In this document: in pieces, positions 1 to 10,156 of the stretch | Position numbering within the stretch: the first letter of the stretch is position 1 | Layout: every line of letters starts with the position of its first letter | Origin: Porphyra umbilicalis | Taxonomy: Eukaryota > Rhodophyta > Bangiophyceae > Bangiales > Bangiaceae | DNA: 64,000 nt | NCBI GenBank assembly: GCA_002049455.2 | Contig: KV918761.1 | Span: 744,001-808,000, forward strand | Direction of reading: 5' to 3' | Translations under genes and position numbers: made by a program | Notes under the pieces: model-generated | The model's input: only the letters and a program-made list of their open reading frames with translations | What the model was told of the DNA's origin: nothing | The model's database searches: none

Positions 1-1101
1 CGGCCGGCGGGGGGCCTGCGCTCCGCGTATGGAGACGACTGGCTGGCCGCGTCGGCGCGGGCGGGGCTGCTGACGGTGATGGACGAGACGGGGTCGCAGG
101 CGAAGCAGGGGGTGTGGCTCCACCTGCTGGCCGTGAGCCGCGCCGGCCACTGCGTCGATGCGTGCGCCGCGTTCGTGGCACCCGCGTTGCGGGGGGCGTG
201 TGCGGGACGCCTGCATGTGCGGACGGGGGTGACAGTGACGGCGGTGCGGCTGGCCAATGGCGATGGCCGGCGGCCGCGTGCCTCGGCGGTGGACGTGGTG
301 GAGACCAAGCCCGGACCCGCGGGTTGGCCGCGCACCCTCCACTCGCGCGTGGCGGTCATCTCGTCGACGTGACGCCCCGCGTCGACCTGCCGGTCGGGGA
401 GGGGGTGGCCATGCGCCCCATGGTCTTCCTCACGGGCACATACGACGGCGTGCCGGTCGCGCCCGTCAACAACGCGACGCTCCTCGCGTCGCCGTCCGAA
501 CGCCGCCGCTGGGACGCCGGCCGCGACAGCGAGTGGGGCAAAGCCGGCTAGGTGTGCATCGGCCGCATCGTCGCTGAACGGGGCGCCTACACCACTGGGG
601 GGTATTTAGGGGCCGCGGGGCCGCCGGGCGCCTCCGACTACACGTCTGTGTGTCTGATCAACCCCAGCTCGCGGGGCGCCCTCGCGCTTGCCGACGCCAG
701 CGTCTTTTCTCCTCCAAACGTGACGACGGGGATACACGACGACGCGGCGGATGTAGTGTAGACACGACGATCGCGTGCGTGAAACGGCTGCGGCGGGTGC
801 TTAGGCGTTTCGGCCCGGCTTTGGGATGGTGGAAGCGTTGCCGGGGGCGGACGTGGCGATTGCGGGGGACGTTGTGCGGGCGGCGTCGGTGAGCGGACTG
901 CACTATGTCGGTGGCGCTACCGTCGGGCGGGTGCTTGATGGGTCGCTGCGCGTCAAGGGTGTGGACGGCTTGTATGTTGTCGACGCGTCGACCATCCCGT
1001 CTATGCCCCAGTCGGCGGGGCCCATGTCGTCGGTGTATATGCTCGCGGAGCACGCGGTGGATGCGTTGATTCGCCGCTACGGGGGCGAGTGCCAGGAGTG
1101 A
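1..1101 (+). pseudogene. GMC oxidoreductase (choline dehydrogenase-like) remnant, 5' end outside window
   Basis: This is the C-terminal part of a glucose-methanol-choline FAD oxidoreductase, entering from the left edge. Frame 1 (1-372) gives a segment like the middle of the FAD/substrate region and ends in VISST followed by a stop. Frame 3 then gives DLPVGEGV (compare DLPGVGENLQDH in the family), with an in-frame TAG at 549-551 and continuation to 761. Frame 1 resumes at 826-1101 with the C-terminal domain: LHYVGGATVG, RVKGVDGLYVVDASTIP, then SSVYMLAEHAVDALI. The usual HPVGTCRMG is altered (His kept, Cys and Met lost). The SGIGP-type segment expected between VISS and DLPV is missing. Deletion, stop and frame changes do not sit on long homopolymers and I see no convincing splice sites, so I favour a decayed gene. 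Family assignment is fairly sure; pseudogene status is inferred. Confidence 0.6.
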
Positions 1102-1182
1102 GATGTGCGTCGGGCGAGAGCCATCGGCGTAAGGCAGTTGTGTCAACCAGGGGAGTGTATTGGCTGGCTTTTTTTCATGGTT

Positions 1183-1291
1183 CCAACTGTTGCAAGAGTT
1201 CCCAATCGGCCTTTGCGGGGTCGTAGAGGCCGATTGGGAACTCTTTTGCAACTGTTGTTGGAGTGCGAGATTTTTGGAAGAGCTGCTGTAT
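1183..1291. repeat. Foldback unit with dispersed tail (copy 1)
   Basis: Arms 1183-1211 and 1228-1261 are imperfect inverted repeats (CCAACTGTTGCA...AATCGGCC against its complement) around a 16-nt loop. The segment 1215-1291, from GCGGGGTCGTAGAGG through GGAGTGCGAGATTTTTGG, recurs in the same orientation at 3782-3857. It is probably a small non-autonomous or foldback element. Confidence 0.6.
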
Positions 1292-2154
1292 ACGGCCAAC
1301 GCGTCCTCGCCAAGAAAATATGTCGCCGAGTCGTACGATGGGGTGGAGCGGGCCACGGGGAGTGACGGGCGTGTGGTCGATTCAGTCAACTGATTAGCCG
1401 TCAGCAGCCGCGGCAGGTGCCGTATGTTTGGCAGGCGCGCGCATCGGCCAGTGGGCGCGACCGCGATAGAGCAATTTTCTTCGCAGGTGACGGCGTGCAA
1501 CCCGCGCTTTGCGGGTGCGTGACGGCCATGTATCGGTGGGGGGCCGCGCAGGGGGGGGAGGGGTGGCCGCCGCATCGTGCCATTGGCCGTCGTGTCCCCG
1601 CCTAACCGCGGGTGGTGGGGTTTGGGGAGTTCAGGAAAAAGGGGCGGCAACCGCGGTGGTTTGTGGCTTGCGCTCAGATCGTCGCAGAGCGTGGGGGCGC
1701 CCCGCGGGCTCGCCCGACGCGCCCGCGCCGCCCCATCGACCGACGGGTCCGCCGTGTGCCGAGCGCGACGCGACCGCCCGCCGCACCGCGCGGCACAGCC
1801 CACCAGGCCACACACGGGGGGTTGGATGCGCCGCTGCCAGCGTACGCCGCAGCCACACGCGCGGGTGGGAGAGCCACAGGCGGCGCGCGCGGCTGCCGCG
1901 CACCCGCTTCCTCCCCGCCCCAACGCACGCCGAAACGGGACGACGCGGCGTGCCCTCAGTCCCCACCACCCCCCACCCGTGCGCACCTCGACTCCCCCAA
2001 CTGCAGGTCGGCAGCCCGCTCCAACAGCGCGGCACACGGACGGTCGGTGAGCGAACACAAAACGCACGGTCCGCGCCGACGCCGTCGCTGTGGTACCACC
2101 GCTTACCGCCCGCCCGCCGCTCGCGCACCCACCGACGAGCCCGCCCATCGGGTC
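1292..2154. other. No gene recognised
   Basis: Several long overlapping open frames run through this stretch on both strands, but they are Arg/Pro/Ala-rich by composition and none shows a recognisable motif. It separates the GMC remnant from the 3' end of the RG-rich gene. Confidence 0.4.
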
Positions 2155-3714
2155 TCAAAGGCGCGGCGGGGCACGCGGGCCGACGCCTCCCCCCGAGCTT
2201 CCCCCCCATAGCGCCGTCCGGGCCGCCTTTGCCGGCCGCCACGGGTCGGGCGGTACGCCCGCTGTCGCGACGGGCGCGTTGCCGCCGGTAGAAGCGGTGG
2301 TGGCGGCGGTGGTGACAGCCGCCAAGTCCCGCAGCGCCGCATCGTGCGAGACGCGCTTGCGCTTGACTGCCGCCGCGCGGGCGGTGAGGTGGCGGCGGTG
2401 GTCGCGGATGTCGGCCTCCTCGGCCGACAGGGCGGCGGCTTCGGCGGCGAGGCGGTCTCGGGTGGCGGCGAGGCCCCCGCCGTGCACCGGCGGGGGGCCG
2501 CTGCCGGCGTGAAGACGGCGGGGGCAAGGGCGGCCGCCGGCGGGGGGCGAAGGCGCCCCGCCGCTGCCGCCGCTACCACCGCGTCCGTATCCGCTGCCGC
2601 CGCCCACCACGCCACCACCCACCGCTGCATCCGCGGCACACCCGCCGCCGCCCCACAACGGGGCGACACCCCTCACAGACGTTGGAGGGGGTGATGACAT
2701 CCGCCGGGCGGACGGGCCGTCTCGGTTGCCACCGCCGCCGCCGCCGCTGCGGCTGCCTGCAGCGGCGGCCGCCCCGCCGTCTATGACACCGTACTTGCGC
2801 CGATTGCCGTCGGCGGCGCCGCCACGGCGGTCGTCGTTCTGCCCCGCGTAGCCGCGCCACCCACGGCCTTCCTCCCGCCACATGTCGCCGCGCCATTTGC
2901 GGTCGGTGGGGTGGCTCGGAGGCAGCCGCCGCGGCGGGGACCACCCGCGTTGCCGGTCGCAGCCGTTGGTTCTCCATTCCCTGCGGTCACCGTCGCCACG
3001 GTCGTTGAGGTGCCGCCCGTCGTGACCACGGTCAGGGTCAAAGTGCCGGTCGCCACCAAAACCGCCGACGCTGCTGCTACGACCACCGACGCGGCTCCTA
3101 CCGCCAGAACCGTCGCGGCCGTCATCTCGACCGCCGCCACCTCCGTCGCGCCCGTCGCGGCCGCCATCGACGCCGCCCATCGCGTGGCTGACGCCCCGCA
3201 CCTTGATCGAAGGGGGCCCGTCGGTGCCCCCGCCGCGTGTGCCGACCCGTCGCACGGCGGGTGGGGGCGGGTTGGAGGCACCTCCGCGTCTGCCGCCGCT
3301 GCCACCGGCTGGCGGTGATGGCACCCGCAGCGGTGCCGGCAGCGGCGGCGTCGGCGGCGACCGCCGCGGTCGTGCATCGCGCTCATCCAGCCGCAGCGAT
3401 GGCGGGCGCGGTGGGGCGGGAGAGAATAGGGAGCTCCCTGTCGGTGCGCTCCTCGTCGGCGGCAGCACGAGCGCGGCCACAAGTGGCGCCACGCGGACGT
3501 GGCTGACTCCCCTGACCCACCTGAATGGCCGCGGGGGAGACCCTCTCCAGGGAAGCCTGCAGGCAAGATCTGACCCACGGATGTCGGGCAGCGTGCGTGT
3601 CCCCACGTGACGACATGACAGGCAACGCTGGCGTGCCTGATGGCGCTCGCCCAAAGGCGGGTCGTCTTGGTGTGGCGGTGTTGTAGGATATGGGGGGAGA
3701 GAAGGAGGTGACAA
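2155..3714 (-). CDS. Hypothetical RG/RGG-rich protein with C-terminal charged helix
   Basis: An open frame of 519 codons on the minus strand. I do not recognise a family. From about residue 180 it is a low-complexity arginine/glycine/aspartate domain (GGRDGRDGGGGGRDDGR and similar) mixed with W, N and Y (REWRTNGCDRQRG, MWREEGRGWRGY), which is unlike random antisense translation here. Residues about 425-475 form a likely amphipathic or coiled helix (AATRDRLAAEAAALSAEE, then KRKRVSHDAALRDLAAV). RG-rich proteins usually bind RNA; that role is inferred only from composition. The true start is uncertain: the listed ATG is at 3714 but the first residues lie in repeat-like DNA. ATG at 3180, starting MGGVDGGRDG, is a good alternative. 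Confidence 0.45.
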   Translation of the reverse strand: MSPPSLPPYPTTPPHQDDPPLGERHQARQRCLSCRHVGTRTLPDIRGSDLACRLPWRGSPPRPFRWVRGVSHVRVAPLVAALVLPPTRSAPTGSSLFSPAPPRPPSLRLDERDARPRRSPPTPPLPAPLRVPSPPAGGSGGRRGGASNPPPPAVRRVGTRGGGTDGPPSIKVRGVSHAMGGVDGGRDGRDGGGGGRDDGRDGSGGRSRVGGRSSSVGGFGGDRHFDPDRGHDGRHLNDRGDGDRREWRTNGCDRQRGWSPPRRLPPSHPTDRKWRGDMWREEGRGWRGYAGQNDDRRGGAADGNRRKYGVIDGGAAAAAGSRSGGGGGGNRDGPSARRMSSPPPTSVRGVAPLWGGGGCAADAAVGGGVVGGGSGYGRGGSGGSGGAPSPPAGGRPCPRRLHAGSGPPPVHGGGLAATRDRLAAEAAALSAEEADIRDHRRHLTARAAAVKRKRVSHDAALRDLAAVTTAATTASTGGNAPVATAGVPPDPWRPAKAARTALWGGSSGGGVGPRAPPRL

Positions 3715-3735
3715 TTATTGTCAGAACAGTGGACA

Positions 3736-3857
3736 CTTGAACGGGAGCCTGAACGGGAGTCCCGTTCAAGACGCGCCCTTGGCGGGGTCGTAGAGGCCAA
3801 TGTGGAACTCTGTTGCAACTGTTGGAGTGCGGGATTTTTGGGAGAACGTCTGTACCG
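3736..3857. repeat. Hairpin plus dispersed tail (copy 2 of the 1.2-kb repeat)
   Basis: CTTGAACGGGA at 3736-3746 and its complement at 3760-3770 form a hairpin. The tail 3782-3857 matches 1215-1291 (GCGGGGTCGTAGAGGCC, GGAACTCT-TTGCAACTGTTG, GGGATTTTTGGGAGA). Both copies therefore pair a hairpin with the same conserved tail, although the hairpin sequences differ. Confidence 0.6.
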
Positions 3858-3882
3858 TGCGAGTGGTGCCGAAAGTGCAAAG

Positions 3883-3941
3883 AGCGTGCCTGCAGGCTGC
3901 AAGCACGATTTTTCGGAGCGTGCTTGCAGGCTGCAAGCACG
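3883..3941. repeat. Two tandem 34-bp hairpin units
   Basis: Two copies of AGCGTGC(C/T)TGCAGGCTGCAAGCACG at 3883-3907 and 3917-3941, period 34, each followed by TTTTTCGG. The second copy is a near-perfect palindrome, GTGCTTGCAG / CTGCAAGCAC around one base. A hairpin followed by a T-run resembles an RNA 3'-end structure, but no adjacent gene supports that. Confidence 0.55.
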
Positions 3942-4852
3942 TTTTTTCGGTTCCACAAGCGCAGTGCTCCTTAGGCTCTGTCTTGACGGCGCGTGCACGG
4001 GAGGGGTGCGACACTGGCGGCGGCGACGCTGCACCACTGGTACCACCCGAGTCGCTTGCTGCGAATGCGCCGTGATCGCGTGGCCGGCGGCGGCGCGGCG
4101 CCGTCGGCTACACCAGCTGCGGCGGGTGCCTGGCGTGACGCGGGGGCGCCCCGCCACAGGCGCGCGGTCACGGTGTCGCCGGGCGAGCGACGCGCGGGGG
4201 CGAGTCCACGCCCGCACCGCCCGCTTTATTCTCTTACGTGCGCGCGCGGCCGGCGCGTCGCCGCCGGCGATACGGCCGCCGGCCGCCCAATGCCGGGCCA
4301 ACCCCCCCCTCTGCTCGACTCGGGGCCGGCCGTCGTCGGGTGCGGCACGCCACCCCAACACCCGTCGCCGAACCGCGCAAGACGGCCGACGGCGCGGCCG
4401 ACACGGGCGGCCGACCGCCCAAACGCGCCGCCTCTGTGCGCCGCCGCCAGGGGACCCCGCAGGCACCCACGCCGTGCCGAGCGCCGCGCCGCGCCCGCGC
4501 GTCGCCGGCCGCGCCCGGTCAACGTGGTGCACCGGCCGCCACGCACGCGGGTACCCGCCGGGCCCCGCGGCATTGGCCGCGTGGGCGGGCCGCAGCTCCC
4601 GCTCGCGGTGTCGCGTCGGCACGCGTCGGCCAGCGGGCGGTGCGGTCGGGGCATGCCGTGGCACCCCCCCCCCCCCCCCGGCCGTCACCCCGCCCTCGCT
4701 GGCGCGTACGCCGCGCGAGGCATGGCGCCGAGCACGGTGACGCCCCCCTCAACCGTCTACGTCGCCGAATCGATGGTGCGACGGCACCCCCCCCCCCCTC
4801 CGCCCCTCGCTCGCTCCGCCGTCCTGCGCCCCCCCCCACCCCCCCCCCAACC
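3942..4852. other. No gene recognised
   Basis: GC-rich intergenic sequence downstream of the DHHC gene. Long frames on both strands are compositional. C-runs are present at about 4666-4679 and 4785-4798. Confidence 0.4.
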
Positions 4853-5765
4853 TCACACGCCCGCCTCGCTGCGCCCCCGCCGCTCACACGCGTCTGGTGG
4901 GGCCATCCCCAGGCGTACGGGCACCCCCCACAGCGCCGGGTGGGGCCCAAACACGCGCTCCCAGTTGGCGCGCCACCCCCCCCACCCCCCGCCACGCCGA
5001 GGCGGCGCCACCCCCACACCCCCGCCCCCCCCCGCCCGCGTGCAAGTCGACGGTCGTGAGCCCGCGGCCGGCCATCCACACCTGCACGGCGGCGAGGAGG
5101 CTGACGCCAATGGCAGCGGCGGCGAGGCCGCCCCACACCCCCACCAGCGCGACCATGCGGCCGAGGCCCGCCGCCGCCGCCGCCACTGCCGCACGGCGGG
5201 CGGCCGCCGCCGCGGCCCGCGCCGCCACGCCGGCGCCGGGCCCCACCCCGCCCCGCGTGTGGCGCGACGCGGCGGCGAGCGCCGCCTCCACCGCCGCCGC
5301 TTCCGCCAACACGGACCGCGCGACGGTCGGCGCGGCGGCGGCCACAACGGCCCCCGCCCCCGCAGCCGCGTAGACGAGGCCGAGGGTAAAAAACTTGCGG
5401 TTGCCCGCCCCAACCGCCGATGCGACGAGCGGGCAGTGGTGGTCCCAGCCGGGCACACACCGCCCCGACTGGCGGCAGTGGTGCGCGCCGTCGGGCTTGT
5501 ACGCGCCGCACGGGGGGCAGTAGCGCGCCGCGCCGCCGGGCGACCGCCACGCGGCGGCGGGCGCGAGCGCCGCGTCGCCAGCGGCGGAGCGGGGGCGTGC
5601 CCAGGGGGTTCGCGGCACCGCCCCGGGGGAGGTCACGGCGGTGAGCGCAAAGCAGGTGGCGACGGTGGCGAGGAGGGTGTGGAGGGCGAGCGACGCGGCG
5701 GCAAGGGCAACGCCCGCCCAGGGGGGGGGGGGGGGGGGGAGGGGGGCTGGCCCTCACCCGCACCC

Positions 5766-5815
<50 letters not shown>

Positions 5816-6226
5816 GAGCCGCTCCCGCGCCGGCCGCAGCGTCTGCACAACGCCAAGCCAGTAGGCGCCGCCGAGCGCGGCGGCAATGAGGCCGAGGGGC
5901 AACCACCCCCGCCGCCGCGCGGGCGCCGTCCACGGCTCGGCGGACCAGCCCGGGTAGAGGGTGGCGGCGGCAGACCAGAGGCGGGCGCCGCCGCACCCGC
6001 CGCCGGCCGCCGCTGACAGGCGCTTCCACGCCGCCCCGACGGGGAGGGGGACGGCGACGCCCCCGCCGCCGCCACGGGCGTGGGTGGTGGTGGGGGCCGC
6101 GGCAGGGGGGGGAGGCCCCGCGCAGGGGGGGGGGCGCCGGCCCGCCCGGGGGGGGGGGGAGCAGCGCCGCGGAGGGGGGGGGATGTCGGGGGGGGGAGGA
6201 GGGGGGGGGAACCCCGGCGCGCCCAT
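4853..6226 (-). CDS. DHHC-type (zDHHC) protein S-acyltransferase, frame broken at two homopolymers
   Basis: A polytopic membrane enzyme that would palmitoylate cysteines of target proteins in Golgi/ER or plasma membrane. Read in order on the minus strand: TM1 (GWLPLGLIAAALGGAYWLGV); TM2 (LHTLLATVATCFALTAV) running into TSPGAVPR; the cysteine-rich domain YCPPCGAYKPDGAHHC...GWDHHCPLV; two further hydrophobic segments; a TTVD motif (TTxE position); and a C-terminal NWERVFGPHPALWGVP (PaCCT-like). TM1 is in one frame, TM2 to TTVD in another, and NWERVFG back in the first. The switches fall at a G19 run (5721-5739) and in C-runs between about 4978 and 5033, each equal to one base. Two conserved cysteines are replaced: HCxxC reads HHCRQS, and NCVG reads SAVG. 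The DHHC tetrad is intact. The proline-rich N-terminus and the start are uncertain. Confidence 0.75.
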
Positions 6227-6362
6227 GGCAGGCGAGGGAAGAGGGCGGGGGGGACGGCGCGCTCGCGCCGTGTGCCAGTGGCCGCGCGGGACTGCCGGCG
6301 CGGCCGCGACGGCGGCGGGGTCGCGGCGCGGCGGCGGCGCGGCGGCCGACGGCGGCGGCGGT

Positions 6363-6498
6363 GGTGTGGCCGTCGGGCGGGCGCGAGCGGGCGGTGGGCG
6401 GCGCCGTTAAAGCAGGCGCCGTCCACGACCGGTGTTGCCGTCGGGCGGGCGCCAGCGGGCGGTGGGCGGAGCTGTCAAAGCAGACGCCGTCAACGACC
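6363..6498. repeat. Two tandem 68-bp units upstream of the DHHC gene
   Basis: GCCGTCGGGCGGGCGCGAGCG... at about 6369 recurs at about 6437 with few mismatches (GTTAAAGCAGGCGCCGTCCA against GTCAAAGCAGACGCCGTCAA). It lies 140-270 bp upstream of the DHHC start codon and so could overlap its promoter; no function is shown. Confidence 0.6.
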
Positions 6499-6952
6499 AG
6501 TATCGCCTGCGACCGACGGCGATTGGCGGCGGGACGCGCCGTGCCCGCCAATGCAGCCGGGGTGGGGGCGGCGGCGCGGCACAGCGCCAGAGGCGCCTGC
6601 CGAGCACTTGGGTCGTGGCAAGGAGGGGGCGCTCAGCGCGCCGTGCCGTCCGCCACCGTGCTGCGCGCAAACGCGGGTCGCCGAGAGGTAAGTGTACTTC
6701 TCTCCTCGACTGGATAAAAACTGCGGACGGCTTGGCGCCAAGTCATCCGTTCCAGAAGGTCCGACAGACTGTATGGGGGCTATCTTATATTGGTTCTCTT
6801 TTGCATTTGCACGTCACGCGTCAACTCGCCCATGGCGTGATGCACTACACACCTCACATTCGTTTCTCGCACCTCACGCGTCGTCATCCACCGCGGCGGC
6901 GGCCGGCGCAGGGGCGGTGCGGGGAGGTCGACGCGCACCGTACGCGCGAGAC

Positions 6953-8552
6953 CGTCAGCTTTGACTCAGTTTCCCAACGCTGCCCAACGGTTCCCCAACG
7001 GACGGCCCGTTGGGCCCAAACTCCAACTAAACGTGAAACCGTTGGGCTCCGTTGAAGCCCAACGGGGCCCTATGGAGCTCCAACAAATGCCATTTCCGTT
7101 GGGCTTTTTCACCTTCATTTGCTCGCGGTGGTCACATGGCAAACACGATAGAGACGCGGCAGGGCCACCTTAAGGTCAGTACGGTAGATCTGACAGTGAA
7201 ACAACTTCCACCAACTACAATGAAGGCTCGAAACGATGTGGGTTCAGTGGCTCATTGGCTGCACTTTCCCGTTCAGGGGACGGCGAAAAGCGCAGCAGTC
7301 GGCGCTACAGCCATATGATGGGCTTTCTGGTCACTCATAAAGCAAGACCGGGCGGGCGTAGTGCTCGTCTACCAAGTGCTCAAAGTAACTTCAGGCGATC
7401 GTGAGGATGCTGCGCAACAAAGAGCACTTCGACGGAAATCGCTGGTGCTCGGACTGCTCTCACGGCTTTCGGACTGTTTCGTTAATGTTGTAGGCATGAC
7501 TACCAGCAGGTACCGGTGCAGGCCAACCAAAAAAAAACAACGATGTTTGAGGCAAGCTGTCGGACATGGACAGGGTAGGGGGAGCAAGTACACCATGGAC
7601 CCCCTGGCCTGGTGTCTTTAGGCGGCACGAGCAACCCGAACCGAGCAGTGATCTGGATGCGAGGGGCATGAATGGAGTGGGATGAGTGCCTATTCAGTGG
7701 GAGAGGCGTTCGCGGCAGGCCGAGGGGCCCCAGACAGACGGTCCTTCCGGGACTGGAGAGGGCGGGGCTGCCCATCGGTCGGCGCTGTGGCGCACGCCGG
7801 GACGAAGGAAAGTGCGGTACACGGCTTGAGCCGCGGAGAGGGTGGTGTGGAAGACCGCGGAGGAGACGTAAGTGCGAGCACCGTGACAAGAGGGCACACA
7901 GGGGTCCGATCGGGGGCTGCGGGCGCCGCCTCAATGCGTTGTATCCGGCTTCGGCGGGGATTTGCCTCGGAGCAGAGGAGACGAGGCACTCTCGATCGTC
8001 CATCTAGCTCATGTGGAGGCGCAGAACGAGGGCGGCGAGCATGTTTGCGGATCCACGACGCATGGGTGGCGCGAACGTGTGGAGGGTCTCACAACAAGGC
8101 CCGTAGCGTGGCTCTGAGCTCCGCGGACTGCGCGGCAATGACGCAGCCAGAGCCACATGGCGCTTCCACCGACGTCGCGTGCGGTCTACGCTTAACGGGC
8201 TTGTCGGCGCGCTGAGGAAGTCTTGGAAAGAAATTAGCCGGATCGTTAAAAAAGCAGGGTGGCCTTCTACAATTTCATCAGACACCTTGTCGTCAACCAA
8301 TTGGTCGTCACGGATAGCACATCTGTGGCCAGAAAGCTCTGTCCTTGCACGCGACCTCGTCAGAGTCACGCGCTCGGCTCCGTTGGGGCATTGCCCAACG
8401 GTTCCCCAACGCTCTTCAACGAAGGAAAGGGCCCCAACAAACGCCCCACAACGCCCAAAAATGCCTAACTGAAAGTAGACCCGTTGGGCCCCAACCTCCA
8501 ACGGTTTCCCGACGGAAAGGGCATCCGTCGGGCAATTCAGTCAAAGCTGACG
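6953..8552. mobile_element. Candidate 1.6-kb element with terminal inverted repeats
   Basis: CGTCAGCTTTGACT at 6953-6966 is repeated exactly inverted at 8539-8552, and weaker similarity extends inward to about 36 bp. Subterminal regions at both ends are crowded with CCAACGG/CCGTTGG-type short palindromic motifs, and GCCCAACGGTTCCCCAACG occurs at both ends in the same orientation (about 6981 and 8394). No clean target-site duplication was found beyond a possible AC. No transposase is recognisable in the interior, so a non-autonomous DNA element is the best reading. Base composition is less GC-rich than the neighbouring genes. Confidence 0.5.
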
Positions 8553-8958
8553 ACGGCTGGTCACGGACCCCGCCTGTCGGCACCGCCGCCGCCCACGGTT
8601 TCTGCAGTCGTTTCTCGACCGACACCCCCCCCGAAAAGCCACAGCAGGGCGACCCAGATCCGACGGCAACTCGGACGGAGGACCTCGGCCAATGAGGTGG
8701 CGTGCGCACCGCCGACCAGGCGGGCTCCGTCGGGGACCCTCTTGCGGCGCAACGCCAACCGCCCTCCCTCGCCAGCTGTCGTGGCGTCGCCCAAACAGCT
8801 CCAGCGCGGGGCTTTTTGGCGGGCGGGAGCCCCGTGCGACGGCGCCGCCGACCGGGGCGCCCTGTTGACGCAGTGGAGGCTCGTGACGGTCCCAGAGATG
8901 GGCTGCTGACATCGGCCACCAACCAGAGTCGAGACATCTGCATGGTATGGTGATGGAA

Positions 8959-10156
8959 CGTCGGAAATCCGGTGTCCTCGAACGAACGCTCTTTTTTGTC
9001 CGCTTCTCGTTCGGATCGCATCCACCCGACGAATCGACATTCGTCGGCCGCAGCGATCATCGGCAGTCGTCCGGTGAGAAGAGCGGCCGAACGAAAGGCC
9101 TTTCGTCCGGACAAACGTTGGCGCCCAAAACACAGCTCGGCACCCTCCTGACAGTACTTCTTCCGGTGCTACAATTTCTCTATTAATGATGACGACTAAG
9201 ACTGATAAGATAAGCTAAGGATACCGGTCCTCTGCCTCTCCACCTTCCCTCTCCCCGCCGTCCCCCTCCCCGCCGCCCCCCCTCCCGCCGTCCCCCTCCC
9301 CGCCGTCCCCCTCCCCTCCGTCCCCCACCCCACCTTGCCCCTCCCTCCCCACGCCTCAACTCTCCACACTTCCCTGCACCTGCCCCTTCTTGCTCACGTC
9401 CAGACCTCGTCTCGTCCGAACTCCCGCCCCCCGGCCATCGCTGCCCCCCCCCCACCGACGCCGCCATCTCTTGTCCTCTGCTGCCGCCCCAGATACAGGA
9501 AGGCTCTTTCAGCAACATGGCAACCAGAGTGCGTGAGTGTCGACCAGGGGAGGATGGCGGACATGGAAGAGTCAAGGCGGACTGCCCTGTCAGTAAGATG
9601 TGTCGGTTGCTCTCGTAGAGCTCGCCCCTCTCCTGTAGCTTCCACTCCAGACCGGCACATCTCTCCTTGCCCCGGCAAGACCGTACGACAGGCATGGTTG
9701 TGTGCCCATGTTTGAAAAATCAAACACCTAACGTCTTCATCAATACAATAGTTTGTCTGCGGTCGATTGCAGGACGCTCTCATGATGCTCCAGGAGCGCC
9801 TTCTCATTCGGACTTGGAGTTGGACCAGCACTCGAGGCTTGACTTGTCTCACAGACTTGATGACCTTGCCGCCAGAGGGACTCTGATTGGCCATGTTTGT
9901 TGTTGTCAAGATCTGGGACTGTCATGGAAATCGACTTCGAGCCGTGCTGGCTGTGTGTATGCCTCTCACAGAGGCCTGGACAAGCACCTCTCTGACAGGT
10001 CGCTGTGGGTGGATTGTCACTCTGTCGGACGAAAACCGGGAAACATCCGGGGTTAGTTCGCCGGACGAACACTCGAACAATAGCCGTACGACTTCGTGCC
10101 GTTCGGGTTCGTCCTGTGCCGTTTGGGTTTCGTCAGGCGGCACAGGGTTTCCGACG
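8959..10156. mobile_element. Candidate 1.2-kb element with imperfect terminal inverted repeats
   Basis: CGTCGGAAATCCGGTG (8959-8974) matches the complement of 10141-10156 (CGTCGGAAACCCTGTG) at 14 of 16 positions. Subterminal GTCCGG/TTCGTCC-type motifs occur near both ends. The interior holds a pyrimidine minisatellite and no recognisable transposase. With only 16 bp of imperfect repeat and no target duplication, this is tentative. Confidence 0.3.
9251..9335. repeat. Pyrimidine-rich minisatellite
   Basis: Degenerate tandem units of CCGCCGTCCCCCTCC type on the plus strand, an extreme C/T strand bias (polypurine on the minus strand). Confidence 0.7.

Noticed and set aside
1-1101. Functional intron-containing GMC oxidoreductase
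   Set aside because: An in-frame stop at 549, a missing conserved segment after VISS and the altered HxVGTxxMG motif are not explained by plausible splice sites.
4519-6426. A 635-codon minus-strand open frame across the DHHC locus
   Set aside because: It is the third frame, Pro/Arg-rich by composition, and contains neither the DHHC motif nor the membrane segments, which lie in the other two frames.
7682-8501. Open frames inside the 6.95-8.55 kb element as a transposase
   Set aside because: No DDE, HTH, zinc-finger or dimerisation motif could be seen on either strand, and composition is ordinary.
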